A stretch of 52,903 nt of DNA from Amycolatopsis pithecellobii. Lineage in GTDB: Bacteria; Actinomycetota; Actinomycetes; Mycobacteriales; Pseudonocardiaceae. Every line of letters begins with the position of its first letter. The first letter of the stretch is position 1. Below the pieces are notes generated by a model that worked only from the letters and a program-made list of their open reading frames with translations, was not told the origin of the DNA and ran no database searches. The DNA lies in assembly GCF_009707865.1 (NCBI RefSeq), contig NZ_WMBA01000057.1, forward strand, positions 1 through 52,903, in the 5' to 3' direction. The translations under genes were made by a program, and so were the position numbers. Of the stretch, positions 33,335 to 42,596 are shown piece by piece.

Positions 33335-34291
33335 GTGAGAACTCAACAGGTACTCGTCACACTCTTCGACGGGGTACAACCCCTTGATGTTGCAGGGCCA
33401 CTGGACGTGTTCTCGACCGCATGGCGTTTCACCGGAAGCGCGAGCAAGCCTCCCTACGTGGTTCGCACCGCTTCGCTCGGCGGTGCGGCCGTGCGATCCG
33501 CCGGTGGGCTGCGGCTGGTTCCCGATCTTGACCTGAATGACGTCCAGGACCCCGACATTCTTCTCGTGCCGGGCGGGCCGGGTGTCGCGGACATCGACGA
33601 CCGGATGGTGACCTGGCTACGCGAGCGTGCCCCGGACGTGAAACGGGTGGTGTCGGTGTGCACCGGGGCCTTTGTCCTGGCCGCGGCCGGACTGCTCGAT
33701 GGCCGCCGCGCGACGACGCACTGGGAATCCTGCGACTACCTCGCCAAAATGTATCCCCAGATCACGGTCGATCCGAACTCGATCTTCGTCCGGGACGGCT
33801 CGATCTCCACCTCGGCCGGTGTGACCACCGGCGTGGACCTCGCCCTCGCACTGGTCGAGGAGGACTTCGGTCGCGCGGTGGCCCACGAAATCGCCCGGCT
33901 CCTCGTGGTTTTCCTGCGCCGGCCCGGCAACCAGGCACAGTTCAGCGTGCAGCTTTCGGCGCAGATCGCCCGCTCGGATCCGCTTCGGGAAGTCCAGTAC
34001 TGGGCGGTCGCCAACCTGGCATCCGATCTGTCGGTTCCCGCACTGGCGCAGCGTGCCGGCCTGTCCACCCGCCAATTCGCTCGTGCCTTCGCCGAGCAGG
34101 TCGGGGTGACCCCGGGCCGTTACGTGGACCTCATCCGGTTGGAGGCCGCGCAGCGCATGCTGACCGACACTCGCGACGGCGTCACCCGGATCGCGCGCCA
34201 GTGCGGATACGGGACACCGGAAGCGATGCGCCGCGCGTTCATGCGTGAACTCGACATCTCGCCCACCGAGTATCGCCGGACGTTCGCCTGA
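33335..34291 (+). CDS. GlxA-family AraC-type regulator (DJ-1/PfpI domain + HTH)
   Basis: A 318-residue protein from the GTG at 33335; the longer reading from 33203 adds a basic tail outside the family. Residues 1-190 are a DJ-1/PfpI-like domain (VTLFDGVQPLDVAGPLDVF, SVCTGAFVLAAAGLLDGRRATTHW) which binds a small ligand; the Cys of CTG is kept. Residues 215-318 form the double AraC HTH (LSTRQFARAFAEQVGVTP, IARQCGYGTPEAMRRAFMRE). Such regulators usually activate neighbouring catabolic genes. Here they would be the peptide-type ABC operon that starts 90 bp downstream on the same strand. Confidence 0.9.
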   Translation: MRTQQVLVTLFDGVQPLDVAGPLDVFSTAWRFTGSASKPPYVVRTASLGGAAVRSAGGLRLVPDLDLNDVQDPDILLVPGGPGVADIDDRMVTWLRERAPDVKRVVSVCTGAFVLAAAGLLDGRRATTHWESCDYLAKMYPQITVDPNSIFVRDGSISTSAGVTTGVDLALALVEEDFGRAVAHEIARLLVVFLRRPGNQAQFSVQLSAQIARSDPLREVQYWAVANLASDLSVPALAQRAGLSTRQFARAFAEQVGVTPGRYVDLIRLEAAQRMLTDTRDGVTRIARQCGYGTPEAMRRAFMRELDISPTEYRRTFA

Positions 34292-34381
34292 TGGCAGATT
34301 TGGTGGTCTGTATGACCTAGACGTCATGGTGGGGCGCTTTTACGTTCGGTGATCAGATGGTTGATCAGGAACGAGGCACTC

Positions 34382-35905
34382 ATGACCCGGATGTCACGCC
34401 GACTCGTCGCCGCGCTGGCGGTCTTCACAGCCGCTTCGCTGGCCGGCTGCGGTTCCGGCACCGGGTCTTCGGGATCCGCGCAGACGCCCCACCGTGGCGG
34501 GGAAATCACCGTGCTCCGCTCCACCGACATCGACGCCTGGGACCCCGACAAGGCCCTGATGATCGAGACGTTCGAGACGCTGCCCCAAGTGATGGAAGGT
34601 CTGGTCCGGCCGAACCCGGATTCCACGGGCGTGCTGCCAGGTCTGGCCGATCACTGGGAAACGGACGCCGCCGGCACGACGATCACGTTCCACCTGCGTG
34701 ACGGCGCACAGTTCAGCGACGGCCATCCGGTGACCTCGGCGGATGTGGCTTTCTCGGTGGGGCTGTGGCAACGGAATGCCGGCTACGCCTCTCTCTATTC
34801 CGCCATCAGCGGCGCCACCACCCCGGACGGGCACACCGTGGTGATCACGCTCAACCGGCCGAGCACCTTCACCCTTTCCTGGCTGGCCAACGGAACCGCG
34901 GTGGTGGTGCCCAAGGACTTCGGCGGCAAGAGCCGGGAGGCGTTCTTCAAGAATCCGATCGGCGCCGGTCCGTTCGAGATCCAGGACTACGCCGCCGGCC
35001 AGTCCCTCACCTTGGCCCGGAACCCGCACTACTACGACCCGCAACGGCCCTACCTGGACAAGCTGACCTACAAGATCGTGACCGACCCCAACCAGCGGCT
35101 GCTGCAGTACCAGAGCAAACAGGCTGACCTGATCGAGTCGGTGCCCCTGGACCTCGCAAGACAATTCCCGCCGGAAGAACTGCATGTCGTGAGGCCGAGC
35201 GCCACCGTGCACGGGGTATTCGTGAACACGACATCGGGCCCCGGCACCGATCTCCATTTGCGCCAAGCGATCTCGGATGCGATCGACCGCGACACTTATG
35301 TGAAGTCGGTATTCGGCGGGCTGGCGGCACCTGCGGCGGGCGGGCTTTCGCCCGGCGTACAAGGCTCGGCGACCTGCGACTGCAAGTACGCCTTCGACCT
35401 GGCCAAAGCCAAACAGGAGCTAGGACAGTCGTCGTATCGCGGTGCGCCCGTGGCCGTACTGGTCGACTCGTCGTCCGAGATCACCACACGCGGCGGCGAG
35501 GTTCTGGTGGAGATGCTCAAAGCGGCGGGCATCACGGCTGACCTTCAACCTGAGGATGCGCAGGTGGTGGCCGACCGTTATACGAAAGGCGCTTACGCCT
35601 TGATCCTCTCCGAGGTGAGCAGCGTTTCGCCGAGTGTGGGCGACCTTTTCGGACTGTTGTCCGCCTATCTGGCGCAGTCCGACAAGAACGGCGAAGTGCC
35701 GCGGGCGTTCGACAAGCTCGATGTGGCGGCGACCGGTGCCGACCAGGCAGCGGCCACGAAAACAGCGGAGAACTGGATCGGCGCCAACCTGCCGTGGGTG
35801 CCGATCGCCAACCCGGATCGCGTTTACGCGGTCAGCTCGACCGTCGGCGGCCTTGCGGTGACGCCGTATCTGTCCTATCCGGCCGACCGCCTCTGGGCCC
35901 GCTGA
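34382..35905 (+). CDS. ABC transporter substrate-binding lipoprotein (oligopeptide/SBP_bac_5 type)
   Basis: A 507-residue lipoprotein from the ATG at 34382. The signal peptide ends in the lipobox SLAGC, with Cys23 as lipid anchor. The SBP_bac_5 body is seen in TITFHLRDGAQFSDGHPVTSADVAFS, NPIGAGPFEIQDYAAGQSLTLARNPHYY and LRQAISDAIDRDTYVKSVFGG. This family binds peptides, nickel chelates, glutathione or opines. It is the first gene of a five-gene importer and is followed after 1 nt by the first permease. Confidence 0.93.
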   Translation: MTRMSRRLVAALAVFTAASLAGCGSGTGSSGSAQTPHRGGEITVLRSTDIDAWDPDKALMIETFETLPQVMEGLVRPNPDSTGVLPGLADHWETDAAGTTITFHLRDGAQFSDGHPVTSADVAFSVGLWQRNAGYASLYSAISGATTPDGHTVVITLNRPSTFTLSWLANGTAVVVPKDFGGKSREAFFKNPIGAGPFEIQDYAAGQSLTLARNPHYYDPQRPYLDKLTYKIVTDPNQRLLQYQSKQADLIESVPLDLARQFPPEELHVVRPSATVHGVFVNTTSGPGTDLHLRQAISDAIDRDTYVKSVFGGLAAPAAGGLSPGVQGSATCDCKYAFDLAKAKQELGQSSYRGAPVAVLVDSSSEITTRGGEVLVEMLKAAGITADLQPEDAQVVADRYTKGAYALILSEVSSVSPSVGDLFGLLSAYLAQSDKNGEVPRAFDKLDVAATGADQAAATKTAENWIGANLPWVPIANPDRVYAVSSTVGGLAVTPYLSYPADRLWAR

Positions 35906-35906
35906 C

Positions 35907-36848
35907 ATGAACGGATGGCGGCTGCTCGGCCGGCGCCTGCTGCAAGTCCTGCCTGTGCTCGGGTTGCTCCTGGTCGTTGTCTTCGCACTGGAAGGATTGC
36001 TACCCGGAGATACGGCACGAGCCTTCGCCGGACCGCGGGCGACCGAAGCCAGGGTGGCACAGGTGCGGGCCGAACTTGGTCTGGACCAGCCGGTGACGAC
36101 GAGATTCTCGACCTACATCGGCCACCTGGCGAGGGGTGATCTCGGCGAGTCCAACCGCTCCGACATCCCGGTCACCCAGCTCATCGGCGAGCGCGCGGGG
36201 GTGACCCTCTCACTTTTGTCCGGTGGCCTCATCGCGGGTGTGCTGATCGCCGGCCCGGCCGCGCTGGTGCTGGCCCGGCGACCGCGGAGCCGGCTCGCGT
36301 GGATGCTCGACCGGATTCTTTCGGTGGCGATCAACCTTCCGTCCTTTTGGGTCGGCTTGACGTTGGCCACCGTGATCGGCCTGCGGCTCGGCGCGCTCCC
36401 GGTCGGTGGCTTGGCACCCGGGTTCGCCGGGCACCTTCGCTCGTACGTGCTGCCGTCGGTGACCATCGGAATCTCGCTGGCGCCGTTCATGGCCCGCAGC
36501 GCCGCCACCAGCCTGCGTGATGTGCTCGCCGCCGACCATGTGGTCACGGCGCGGTCGGTGGGCGCCTCCGGATCGTTCCTCTTCCGCCGTCACATGCTGC
36601 GCAACGCATTGCCGCCGACGGTGACCCTGCTGGGTTTTCAGGCCGGTGCGCTGCTTTTCGGGACCGTTGTGGTCGAACAGACCTTCGCGCTCCCGGGACT
36701 CGGTGCCGCGATGATCACCGCGGCTGCCCAACGGGACTTCCCGGTGGTGCAGGGGCTCACTCTCCTTTTCGGACTGGGCATCATCCTGTTCAACCTGCTT
36801 TCCGACCTGGCCGTCGCGATGCTCGATCCACGAACCCGATGGGCATGA
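35907..36848 (+). CDS. Oligopeptide-type ABC permease, DppB-like
   Basis: A 313-residue membrane protein of the DppB/OppB family with six helices. The N-terminal helix precedes LLPGDTARAFAGPRATEARVAQVRAELGLDQP, a classic OppB_N feature. The EAA-type loop reads ATSLRDVLAADHVVTARSVGASGSFLFRRHMLRNALPP. It starts 1 nt after the binding-protein stop and overlaps the second permease by 10 nt. Confidence 0.94.
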   Translation: MNGWRLLGRRLLQVLPVLGLLLVVVFALEGLLPGDTARAFAGPRATEARVAQVRAELGLDQPVTTRFSTYIGHLARGDLGESNRSDIPVTQLIGERAGVTLSLLSGGLIAGVLIAGPAALVLARRPRSRLAWMLDRILSVAINLPSFWVGLTLATVIGLRLGALPVGGLAPGFAGHLRSYVLPSVTIGISLAPFMARSAATSLRDVLAADHVVTARSVGASGSFLFRRHMLRNALPPTVTLLGFQAGALLFGTVVVEQTFALPGLGAAMITAAAQRDFPVVQGLTLLFGLGIILFNLLSDLAVAMLDPRTRWA

Positions 36849-37693
36849 TCGACGAGGCCGCTGGCCTTATTCCAGGCCGCCGGGTGGCACGGGCGCGCTT
36901 CCATCAGGCAGCCGCCGCGGTGCTGATCCTCGCCGTAATGGTCGCCATTTCCGCGCCCTGGATCGCGCCTTATTCGCCGTCGGCGCAGTCACTCGATCAG
37001 ATTCAGCTGCCGAGCGCGTCGCATTGGCTCGGCACGGACGCGCTGGGGCGGGACATCCTGTCACGGATGATGTATGCGCTGCGTACCGATTTGTCGCTGA
37101 TCGTTCCGGCCGCCGGTCTGCCGATGATCGTCGGCACGCTGATCGGAACGCTTGCCGGTTACGTCGGCGGGCTGGTGGACGGGGCTGTGCGGTGGATCGC
37201 GGACGTCTTCCAGGGCCTGCCGGTCTACATCTTCCTGGTGGCGCTCGTCGCCGCGATGGGCCGTGGTCCGGCATCGCTCCTTGTCGCCTTCACCGCGCTC
37301 GGCTGGATCGTGTATGCGCGCCTGGTGCGCACCGAGGTCCGGCGGGTGAAGGCGAGTGGTTTCGTGGAGGCGAACCATTTGATCGGTAAGTCGGCGCCCA
37401 AAGTGCTGGTGCAGCACGTGTTGCCGCACGCGCTGAAGCAGACCGCGACGTACTTCGTCTTCGACCTCGGCATGGCGCTGCAGGGCGTGGCGGTGCTCTC
37501 GTTCTTCAACCTGGGCGTGAAGGCGGGCACCCCGGAGCTGGGCACGATGATCGCGGAGGCCCAGATCTTCCTGCGCACCGGCGCCTGGATGGTCGCGTTT
37601 CCCGGTGCCGCGATCGTGATCCTGGGCGTCTGCATCACCGCCGTCGGCGACCACCTGAAGGCCAGGATGCAAGGAGACCCTGATGGCCGCTAG
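36839..37693 (+). CDS. Oligopeptide-type ABC permease, DppC-like
   Basis: A 284-residue permease of the DppC/OppC family. HWLGTDALGRDILSRMMYALRTDL is the family hallmark after helix 1. The EAA loop is VRTEVRRVKASGFVEANHLIGKSAPKVLVQHVLPHAL. Six helices are expected. Either the ATG at 36839 or the one at 36845 could be used. It overlaps both neighbours, by 10 nt and 11 nt. Confidence 0.94.
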   Translation: MGMIDEAAGLIPGRRVARARFHQAAAAVLILAVMVAISAPWIAPYSPSAQSLDQIQLPSASHWLGTDALGRDILSRMMYALRTDLSLIVPAAGLPMIVGTLIGTLAGYVGGLVDGAVRWIADVFQGLPVYIFLVALVAAMGRGPASLLVAFTALGWIVYARLVRTEVRRVKASGFVEANHLIGKSAPKVLVQHVLPHALKQTATYFVFDLGMALQGVAVLSFFNLGVKAGTPELGTMIAEAQIFLRTGAWMVAFPGAAIVILGVCITAVGDHLKARMQGDPDGR

Positions 37694-38633
37694 CCGATTG
37701 GAGGTCGAGAGTGTCGAGGTCGTCACCGCGGGCGGGGTAAGGATTCTCGACGGTTTGTCGTTCCGGGTCGGCGAGGGACAGGCGCTCGGTATCGTCGGCG
37801 AGTCGGGCTCGGGCAAGTCGATGGCACTGCGGGCGACGATGGGGTTGCCACCGCACGGCACCACGGCGACCTCGGGCACGGTCACCGTGGGCGACCAACG
37901 CGTATCGGCCGGGCAAAGCACGCCTCCCGGCGTCGCCATGGTCTTTCAGGACCCGGCCCTGGACCCGACGATGCGGCTCGGCACCTATCTGGCCGAAACG
38001 GTCGGCCGCCACCGGCGTATTTCCGTTGCGGCAGCACGGGAACGGGCGCTGGAATTGCTGACCGATATGCACCTGCCCGAACCACGGCTGCGGATGCGGG
38101 CGTTTCCCCACCAGCTGAGCGGTGGCCAGCGCCAGCGCGCGGCGATCGCACTGGCGCTGGCCACCGATCCCCGATATCTGCTCTGTGACGAGCCGACGAC
38201 CGCTCTCGACGTCACCTTGCAGGCCCGCATCCTCGCGCTGCTCAAGGCCCGGCAGGCAGCGGATGGGCTCGGTCTTGTCTTCGTCAGTCACGACATCGCC
38301 GTGGTGTCCCAGATCGCCGATGTGGTCGCGGTCATGTACGCCGGCCGGATCGTCGAGATCGGCCCCACCGCTGCCCTCATCGGCTCGCCACGGCACCCCT
38401 ACACCCAGGCCCTGATCGCGGCACTACCGGATGTCGGCCGGCCGAGCCGCCGTTTCCGGTCCATCGCCGGCACGCCGCCCGACCCGGGTGAGTTCCCGGC
38501 GGGCTGCCGGTTCCAGGCCCGGTGCGGCCATCCCGGCACCGGCTGCGAACAGCCTCTGTCCGGATTGGACGGTCGAGACCATCGGCACCGATCCGATTGC
38601 CTTCACGAACACCTCATGGAGAGCACATCGTGA
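37683..38633 (+). CDS. Oligopeptide-type ABC ATPase, DppD-like
   Basis: A 316-residue ATPase. Walker A is GESGSGKS, the signature [15 protein letters not shown] and Walker [14 protein letters not shown], followed by FVSHDIAVV. The C-terminal oligopeptide-transporter extension has [13 protein letters not shown] and a Cys-rich segment (CRFQARC...C...C) which in DppD/OppD relatives holds an iron-sulfur cluster or structural metal. It pairs with the following ATPase and powers the two permeases. The stop overlaps the next GTG. Confidence 0.93.
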   Translation: MAASRLEVESVEVVTAGGVRILDGLSFRVGEGQALGIVGESGSGKSMALRATMGLPPHGTTATSGTVTVGDQRVSAGQSTPPGVAMVFQDPALDPTMRLGTYLAETVGRHRRISVAAARERALELLTDMHLPEPRLRMRAFPHQLSGGQRQRAAIALALATDPRYLLCDEPTTALDVTLQARILALLKARQAADGLGLVFVSHDIAVVSQIADVVAVMYAGRIVEIGPTAALIGSPRHPYTQALIAALPDVGRPSRRFRSIAGTPPDPGEFPAGCRFQARCGHPGTGCEQPLSGLDGRDHRHRSDCLHEHLMESTS

Positions 38634-39559
38634 CGGCACTGCTGGAAGTCGCCGATCTCCGAGTCGAGTTCCCGGTGGGCCGCCGCCGACGGCTGCCCGC
38701 GGTCGACGGGGTCGATCTGACCGTCAAACAGGGTGAAATCCTTGGCCTGGTCGGGGAAAGCGGCTGCGGCAAGTCGACACTGGCACGCACGCTCGTCGGA
38801 CTTCAGGCACCGTCGGCAGGCCTGATCCGCCTTGGCGGTAAAGATGTCCCGGCCCGGCGCCCGGCCGCGTTGCGCAAGCGGATCCAGCTGGTCTTTCAGG
38901 ACCCCGGCTCCTCGCTCGATCCGAGGCAGACGGTCCGCGAGGCGCTCCAGGCACCGTTGCGGGTGCACAAGTTGACCGACCGCGCCGGCGAGGAGAAAAG
39001 GGTCCGCGAACTGCTGAACCTGGTCGAGCTGTCCGAGCGGCTCCTCGATGCGAAACCCGGAAGGCTCTCCGGCGGGCAGCGGCAGCGGGTCGCCATCGCC
39101 CGCGCCCTCGCGGTGGAGCCCGATATCCTGATCGCCGACGAGGCGGTGTCCGCTTTGGACGCGTCCGCGACGGGCTCCGTCCTGAACCTCCTCACCGACC
39201 TTCGCACCTCGCTCGGGCTCACGGTGGTCTTCATTTCGCACGACCTATCCGTCGTACGAAGCCTGTGTGATCGTGTCGCCGTGATGTACCTGGGCCGGGT
39301 GGTCGAGACCGGTTCGGTGGAGGAAGTCTTCACCCGCCCACGGCATCCGTATCTCCGGGCTCTGCTGGCATCCATTCCGCGGATCGGCGAGCCGTTGGTT
39401 CCACCTCCGCTCGAAGGTGACGAACCCCCGAGCATTCTCACGCTGCCAACGGGATGCCGGTTCACCACCCGGTGCCCCCTCGCCGAGCAGATCTGCCGCG
39501 AGCAAGAGCCGATCCTGAAAGCAATCGGACCGGGAGCCGTCGCCTGCCACCTGGTGTGA
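38630..39559 (+). CDS. Oligopeptide-type ABC ATPase, DppF-like
   Basis: A 309-residue second ATPase from the GTG at 38630, which overlaps the previous stop (GTGA). Walker A is GESGCGKST, the signature [15 protein letters not shown] and Walker [14 protein letters not shown], where Glu-Ala-Val replaces the usual Glu-Pro-Thr. The C-terminal Cys segment ([14 protein letters not shown]) matches the OppF type. It ends only 2 nt from the convergent carboxylesterase gene, with no room for a separate terminator. Confidence 0.93.
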   Translation: MTALLEVADLRVEFPVGRRRRLPAVDGVDLTVKQGEILGLVGESGCGKSTLARTLVGLQAPSAGLIRLGGKDVPARRPAALRKRIQLVFQDPGSSLDPRQTVREALQAPLRVHKLTDRAGEEKRVRELLNLVELSERLLDAKPGRLSGGQRQRVAIARALAVEPDILIADEAVSALDASATGSVLNLLTDLRTSLGLTVVFISHDLSVVRSLCDRVAVMYLGRVVETGSVEEVFTRPRHPYLRALLASIPRIGEPLVPPPLEGDEPPSILTLPTGCRFTTRCPLAEQICREQEPILKAIGPGAVACHLV

Positions 39560-39561
39560 GG

Positions 39562-41100
39562 TCAGAACTTGAAGACTTCCGCAGTCGACATCAACTCGCT
39601 CAAGCGGTCGAGCCGCTCCCGGTACGGGTCGACGACGAGACCGCCGTCGGTTCCGATCCGCATCATGGTGCGCTGGTCCGAACGGTACGCCGGCCACGAC
39701 GGCAGATCGGGGCCCGACGGTTCTCCCGTCCGGATGAACGAACCCCATGACCGCATGAACGCGTCCTGGGTTGCTTCGCGTACCGGCCGCAACTCCTTGT
39801 CGTCGCCGGCGAACTCGGAGACGCCTCGCGTCGCGAGATTGCCGAAAGGGAACGGGATATCGAGTGCGTGGCATGCCCCCAAGGCGCCGTCCAGCACCGG
39901 TGTCCGGTACGTGAACTCATAGACGAACACCGGTGAACCGCTGTCGGCATGCGCGTCGCACAGTGCGTCGAGCGGGCCACGCCAGTCGCGGTCGGTCGTC
40001 AGGGTGGTCAAGGCATCGGCGTCGTTCGTTGCGAGAGCGCCGTACATCCGCGCCAGCTCCTCGATGACGACCGGGTCGGCACCTTCGAACAGCTCCGATA
40101 AGACCCCCGGCAGCCCGCCCCGGGCGTCCACGTCCCCCATCACCAGCGTGAACAAGCTGTTCTCATCAGCGTTCGTGCCGGTCAGCAGGGGAATCTGAGC
40201 CTGTTTGCCGGCACGGAATATCTCGAGTGGTGTTGCCGGCAGGAATTCGCCGTCCACCACGGGACGGCAGGGCAGCATGACTTTGCCGGTGAGGCGCTCC
40301 TGTGCATCCAAGAGCGTCTGCGTGTCCAGTGCACGCAGCGCGGTGAGCGAATTCGTTTCCGGCGCACCGAGGTCGGCGATGTACTGCACGGCGACGTCGA
40401 GCGCCTGTTCCTTTGTCGTGTTGAGTGATCCGTGCCCGCTCTGCACGATCCCGGCGCGGAACAATCCCCGTGCCTCGGGAATGCACATCAGCGCCACGAC
40501 ACTCATCGCACCGGCGGACTCGCCTCCGATGGTGACCTTGGCCGGATCACCGCCGAAAACGCCGATGTTGTCCCGGATCCACGTGAGGGCGGCGATCTGG
40601 TCACGCAGGAAGTTGTTCCCTGCGGTCCCTTCCGGATCGACCGATAATGCGCCCAGCGCCCCCAGGCGGTAGTTCACCGTGACGACGATGATGTCTTCGC
40701 GGGCAGCGAGATTGGCTCCGTCGTACCACAGTGCGGTTCCGGATCCCGCCAGGAAGGAACCACCGTGGATCCAGACGAAAATCGCGCGTGGCGTATCACT
40801 GGCCATATCCGGCACCCAGATGTTGAGGTTCAGGCAATCCTCGTCCTGCACGGCGCCGGGGTGATAGAAAGCCCACTCGCAACCGGGGATCGTCGCCGCC
40901 AGCCCGTCGAGATGCTGCAAGGAAATCGCCCCGTATCGCGTGGCGTCACGCACTCCGTGCCAGGACGGTGGCTCGGCCGGTGGTGCGAAGCGCAGATCGC
41001 CGATGGGTGCGGCGGCAAAGGGGATCCCCTTGAAACTGACTACTCTGTCGCCGCGAGCACCCCGCACGATTCCTTGCCTGGTCTGGACTTCGACGTTCAT
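39562..41100 (-). CDS. Type-B carboxylesterase
   Basis: A 512-residue cytoplasmic esterase of the acetylcholinesterase/para-nitrobenzyl-esterase family. The oxyanion loop is IFVWIHGGSFLAGSG, the nucleophile Ser is in GGESAGAMSV, the acid lies around TNADENSLF, and the His is in LGACHALDIPFPFGN. EDCLNLNIWVP is the family signature. AAAGGAG precedes the ATG. Convergent with the peptide-type importer, it may hydrolyse an ester imported by that system. No signal peptide is present, so it acts inside the cell. Confidence 0.92.
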   Translation of the reverse strand: MNVEVQTRQGIVRGARGDRVVSFKGIPFAAAPIGDLRFAPPAEPPSWHGVRDATRYGAISLQHLDGLAATIPGCEWAFYHPGAVQDEDCLNLNIWVPDMASDTPRAIFVWIHGGSFLAGSGTALWYDGANLAAREDIIVVTVNYRLGALGALSVDPEGTAGNNFLRDQIAALTWIRDNIGVFGGDPAKVTIGGESAGAMSVVALMCIPEARGLFRAGIVQSGHGSLNTTKEQALDVAVQYIADLGAPETNSLTALRALDTQTLLDAQERLTGKVMLPCRPVVDGEFLPATPLEIFRAGKQAQIPLLTGTNADENSLFTLVMGDVDARGGLPGVLSELFEGADPVVIEELARMYGALATNDADALTTLTTDRDWRGPLDALCDAHADSGSPVFVYEFTYRTPVLDGALGACHALDIPFPFGNLATRGVSEFAGDDKELRPVREATQDAFMRSWGSFIRTGEPSGPDLPSWPAYRSDQRTMMRIGTDGGLVVDPYRERLDRLSELMSTAEVFKF

Positions 41101-41137
41101 GACGCTCCTTTGTGGCGGGACGATGAGAGAGATACCG

Positions 41138-41773
41138 CTAGCTCAATCGCCCGGACAATTTCGCCTTCGCGATCTCAACGGCCTTAGCCGGAGCAACGTC
41201 GAGGGATCCCGCGTGATAAGGCGGTTCGGGTGCGTACTCGATAATGAGCTGAACGGCCTGCGCCATATCGTCGCCCGCGAGGAAACCAGCCAGGGTCAAC
41301 GCCATGTCGATGCCGGCGGAGACGCCTGCCGCGGTCGCGTAGTGACCGTCGATGACGACCCGCTCGTTCGCCGGCGTCACACCGAATTCGGCGAGGTTGC
41401 CGAGCGCAGCCCAGTGGGTCGTCGCCCGGCGTCCATTGAGGACTCCAGCAGCGGCCAGGATCAAGGACCCCGTACAGGCGGAAGCCGTCCACGCGGCGGT
41501 CCGGTCCACTGTGCGCAACCATTCGTGCAGGTTCCCGTCAGCCATCTGGTCCGCCTGGCCCGGGCCACCGCCGATGAGCACCACATCCGGCTCCGGCACA
41601 TCGGCAAGACCGGCGACGACATTGATCGACAGACTCCGCAAGTCGTTGCGGACGAGACCCGGCTGCTCGGCAACGAAAACGACCTCGGTATCGGGAAGGC
41701 GGCCCAAGACTTCGTACGGTCCGATCACGTCCAGCGAGGTGAACCCGGGATAGAGAACGATCGCGACGTGCAT
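41138..41773 (-). CDS. DJ-1/PfpI-family protein, isonitrile-hydratase-like
   Basis: A 211-residue protein. SLDVIGPYEVLGRLPDTEVVFVAE, SACTGSLILAAAGVLNGRRATTHW and VQLIIEYAPEPPYHAGS closely follow the pattern of bacterial isonitrile hydratase (InhA of Pseudomonas putida) as I remember it, including the Cys of CTG. That enzyme hydrates isonitriles to N-substituted formamides. Many relatives have not been tested, so the activity is tentative. GAAGGAG lies upstream of the ATG. It is 37 bp upstream of the carboxylesterase gene on the same strand, so the two are probably one transcript. Confidence 0.75.
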   Translation of the reverse strand: MHVAIVLYPGFTSLDVIGPYEVLGRLPDTEVVFVAEQPGLVRNDLRSLSINVVAGLADVPEPDVVLIGGGPGQADQMADGNLHEWLRTVDRTAAWTASACTGSLILAAAGVLNGRRATTHWAALGNLAEFGVTPANERVVIDGHYATAAGVSAGIDMALTLAGFLAGDDMAQAVQLIIEYAPEPPYHAGSLDVAPAKAVEIAKAKLSGRLS

Positions 41774-41880
41774 TCAAGGGCTCCTTCATGTTCCGGGCTG
41801 ACCGCCGACAATGGTGTCACCCGGCGATCAGGGCGAACAACGACACGTGCCCCACCAATTCGGCCGGTCCCGCGCCGGCG

Positions 41881-42240
41881 CTAACGCCAGATGCGGTGCC
41901 TTTTGCGTGTGCTCGGGGTGTAGCGGACGACCTCTACGTCGTCGAGCGCGACGAGTCCTTCGATGCCAAGGTCGTCAAGTTCGGGCAGAAAATCGCGGAT
42001 CTTGGTTTCGGTGTCCACGATGACGACGAGCAGGGGCAGGTTGTCGCTGACGTGGAAGAGGTGGGTGGTGTGGATGCGGGAAGTCGCGCCGTAACCCTCG
42101 ATGCCGCGGATCACCGTCGCACCGGCCAGCCCGGCTTTGTGGGCGCGGTGCACGATCTCGGTGTAGAGCGGCTTGTGGTGCCAGTGATCGCCTTCGCCGA
42201 TGAAAACCGACAACCGCAGCTCGCGTTCTGACAGTTTCAC
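41881..42240 (-). CDS. DUF190 protein, copy 2 (PII-like)
   Basis: A 119-residue protein from the GTG at 42240, which overlaps the stop of copy 1 (GTGA). [51 protein letters not shown] and DDVEVVRY are DUF190 hallmarks. Known DUF190 structures resemble the trimeric PII signal proteins. It is clearly paralogous to copy 1 (same framework, different loop residues), so a tandem duplication produced the pair. Lying downstream of glnA, it may sense nitrogen or nucleotide status, but no function is established. Confidence 0.88.
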   Translation of the reverse strand: MKLSERELRLSVFIGEGDHWHHKPLYTEIVHRAHKAGLAGATVIRGIEGYGATSRIHTTHLFHVSDNLPLLVVIVDTETKIRDFLPELDDLGIEGLVALDDVEVVRYTPSTRKRHRIWR

Positions 42241-42575
42241 CGGTGCCTCCCGGCGTAGTGGACGACCTCGACGTCCTCGAGGGTCACCATTCCCTCGCCG
42301 ACCAGCTCGTCCAACTCGGGCAGGAACGCCCGGATCTTGTCCTCGGTATCGATGATGATCACCACTACCGGCAGATCCTCGGTCAGGTCGAGGATCCGCG
42401 TGGTGTGGATGCGGGAGGTCGCGCCGTAACCCTCGCAACCGCTCAGCACGGTCGCCCCGGCCAGCCCGGCGTCACGGGCCCGTTCGACGATCTCGTGGTG
42501 GACCGGCTTGTGGTGCCACAGATCGTCCTCACCGACGAACACCGATAGCCGCGTCGCGAGGCCTGCCAGCTGCAT
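42237..42575 (-). CDS. DUF190 protein, copy 1 (PII-like)
   Basis: A 112-residue protein with [50 protein letters not shown] and LEDVEVVHY. The gene begins 21 nt after glnA, so it is almost certainly cotranscribed with it. It has a Cys in the loop (SGCEGYG) where copy 2 has Ile. DUF190 genes more often lie next to fluoride channel genes; glnA as partner is less usual and supports a PII-like regulatory role, which remains inference. Confidence 0.88.
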   Translation of the reverse strand: MQLAGLATRLSVFVGEDDLWHHKPVHHEIVERARDAGLAGATVLSGCEGYGATSRIHTTRILDLTEDLPVVVIIIDTEDKIRAFLPELDELVGEGMVTLEDVEVVHYAGRHR

Positions 42576-42596
42576 CCGACGCCGTCCTTTCCGGCC

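Noticed and set aside
34382..39559. Calling the importer a nickel transporter
   Set aside because: Binding-protein family is shared by peptide, nickel and opine systems and no urease or hydrogenase genes are near; HupE-like protein at 1.7-2.9 kb is too far away to help.
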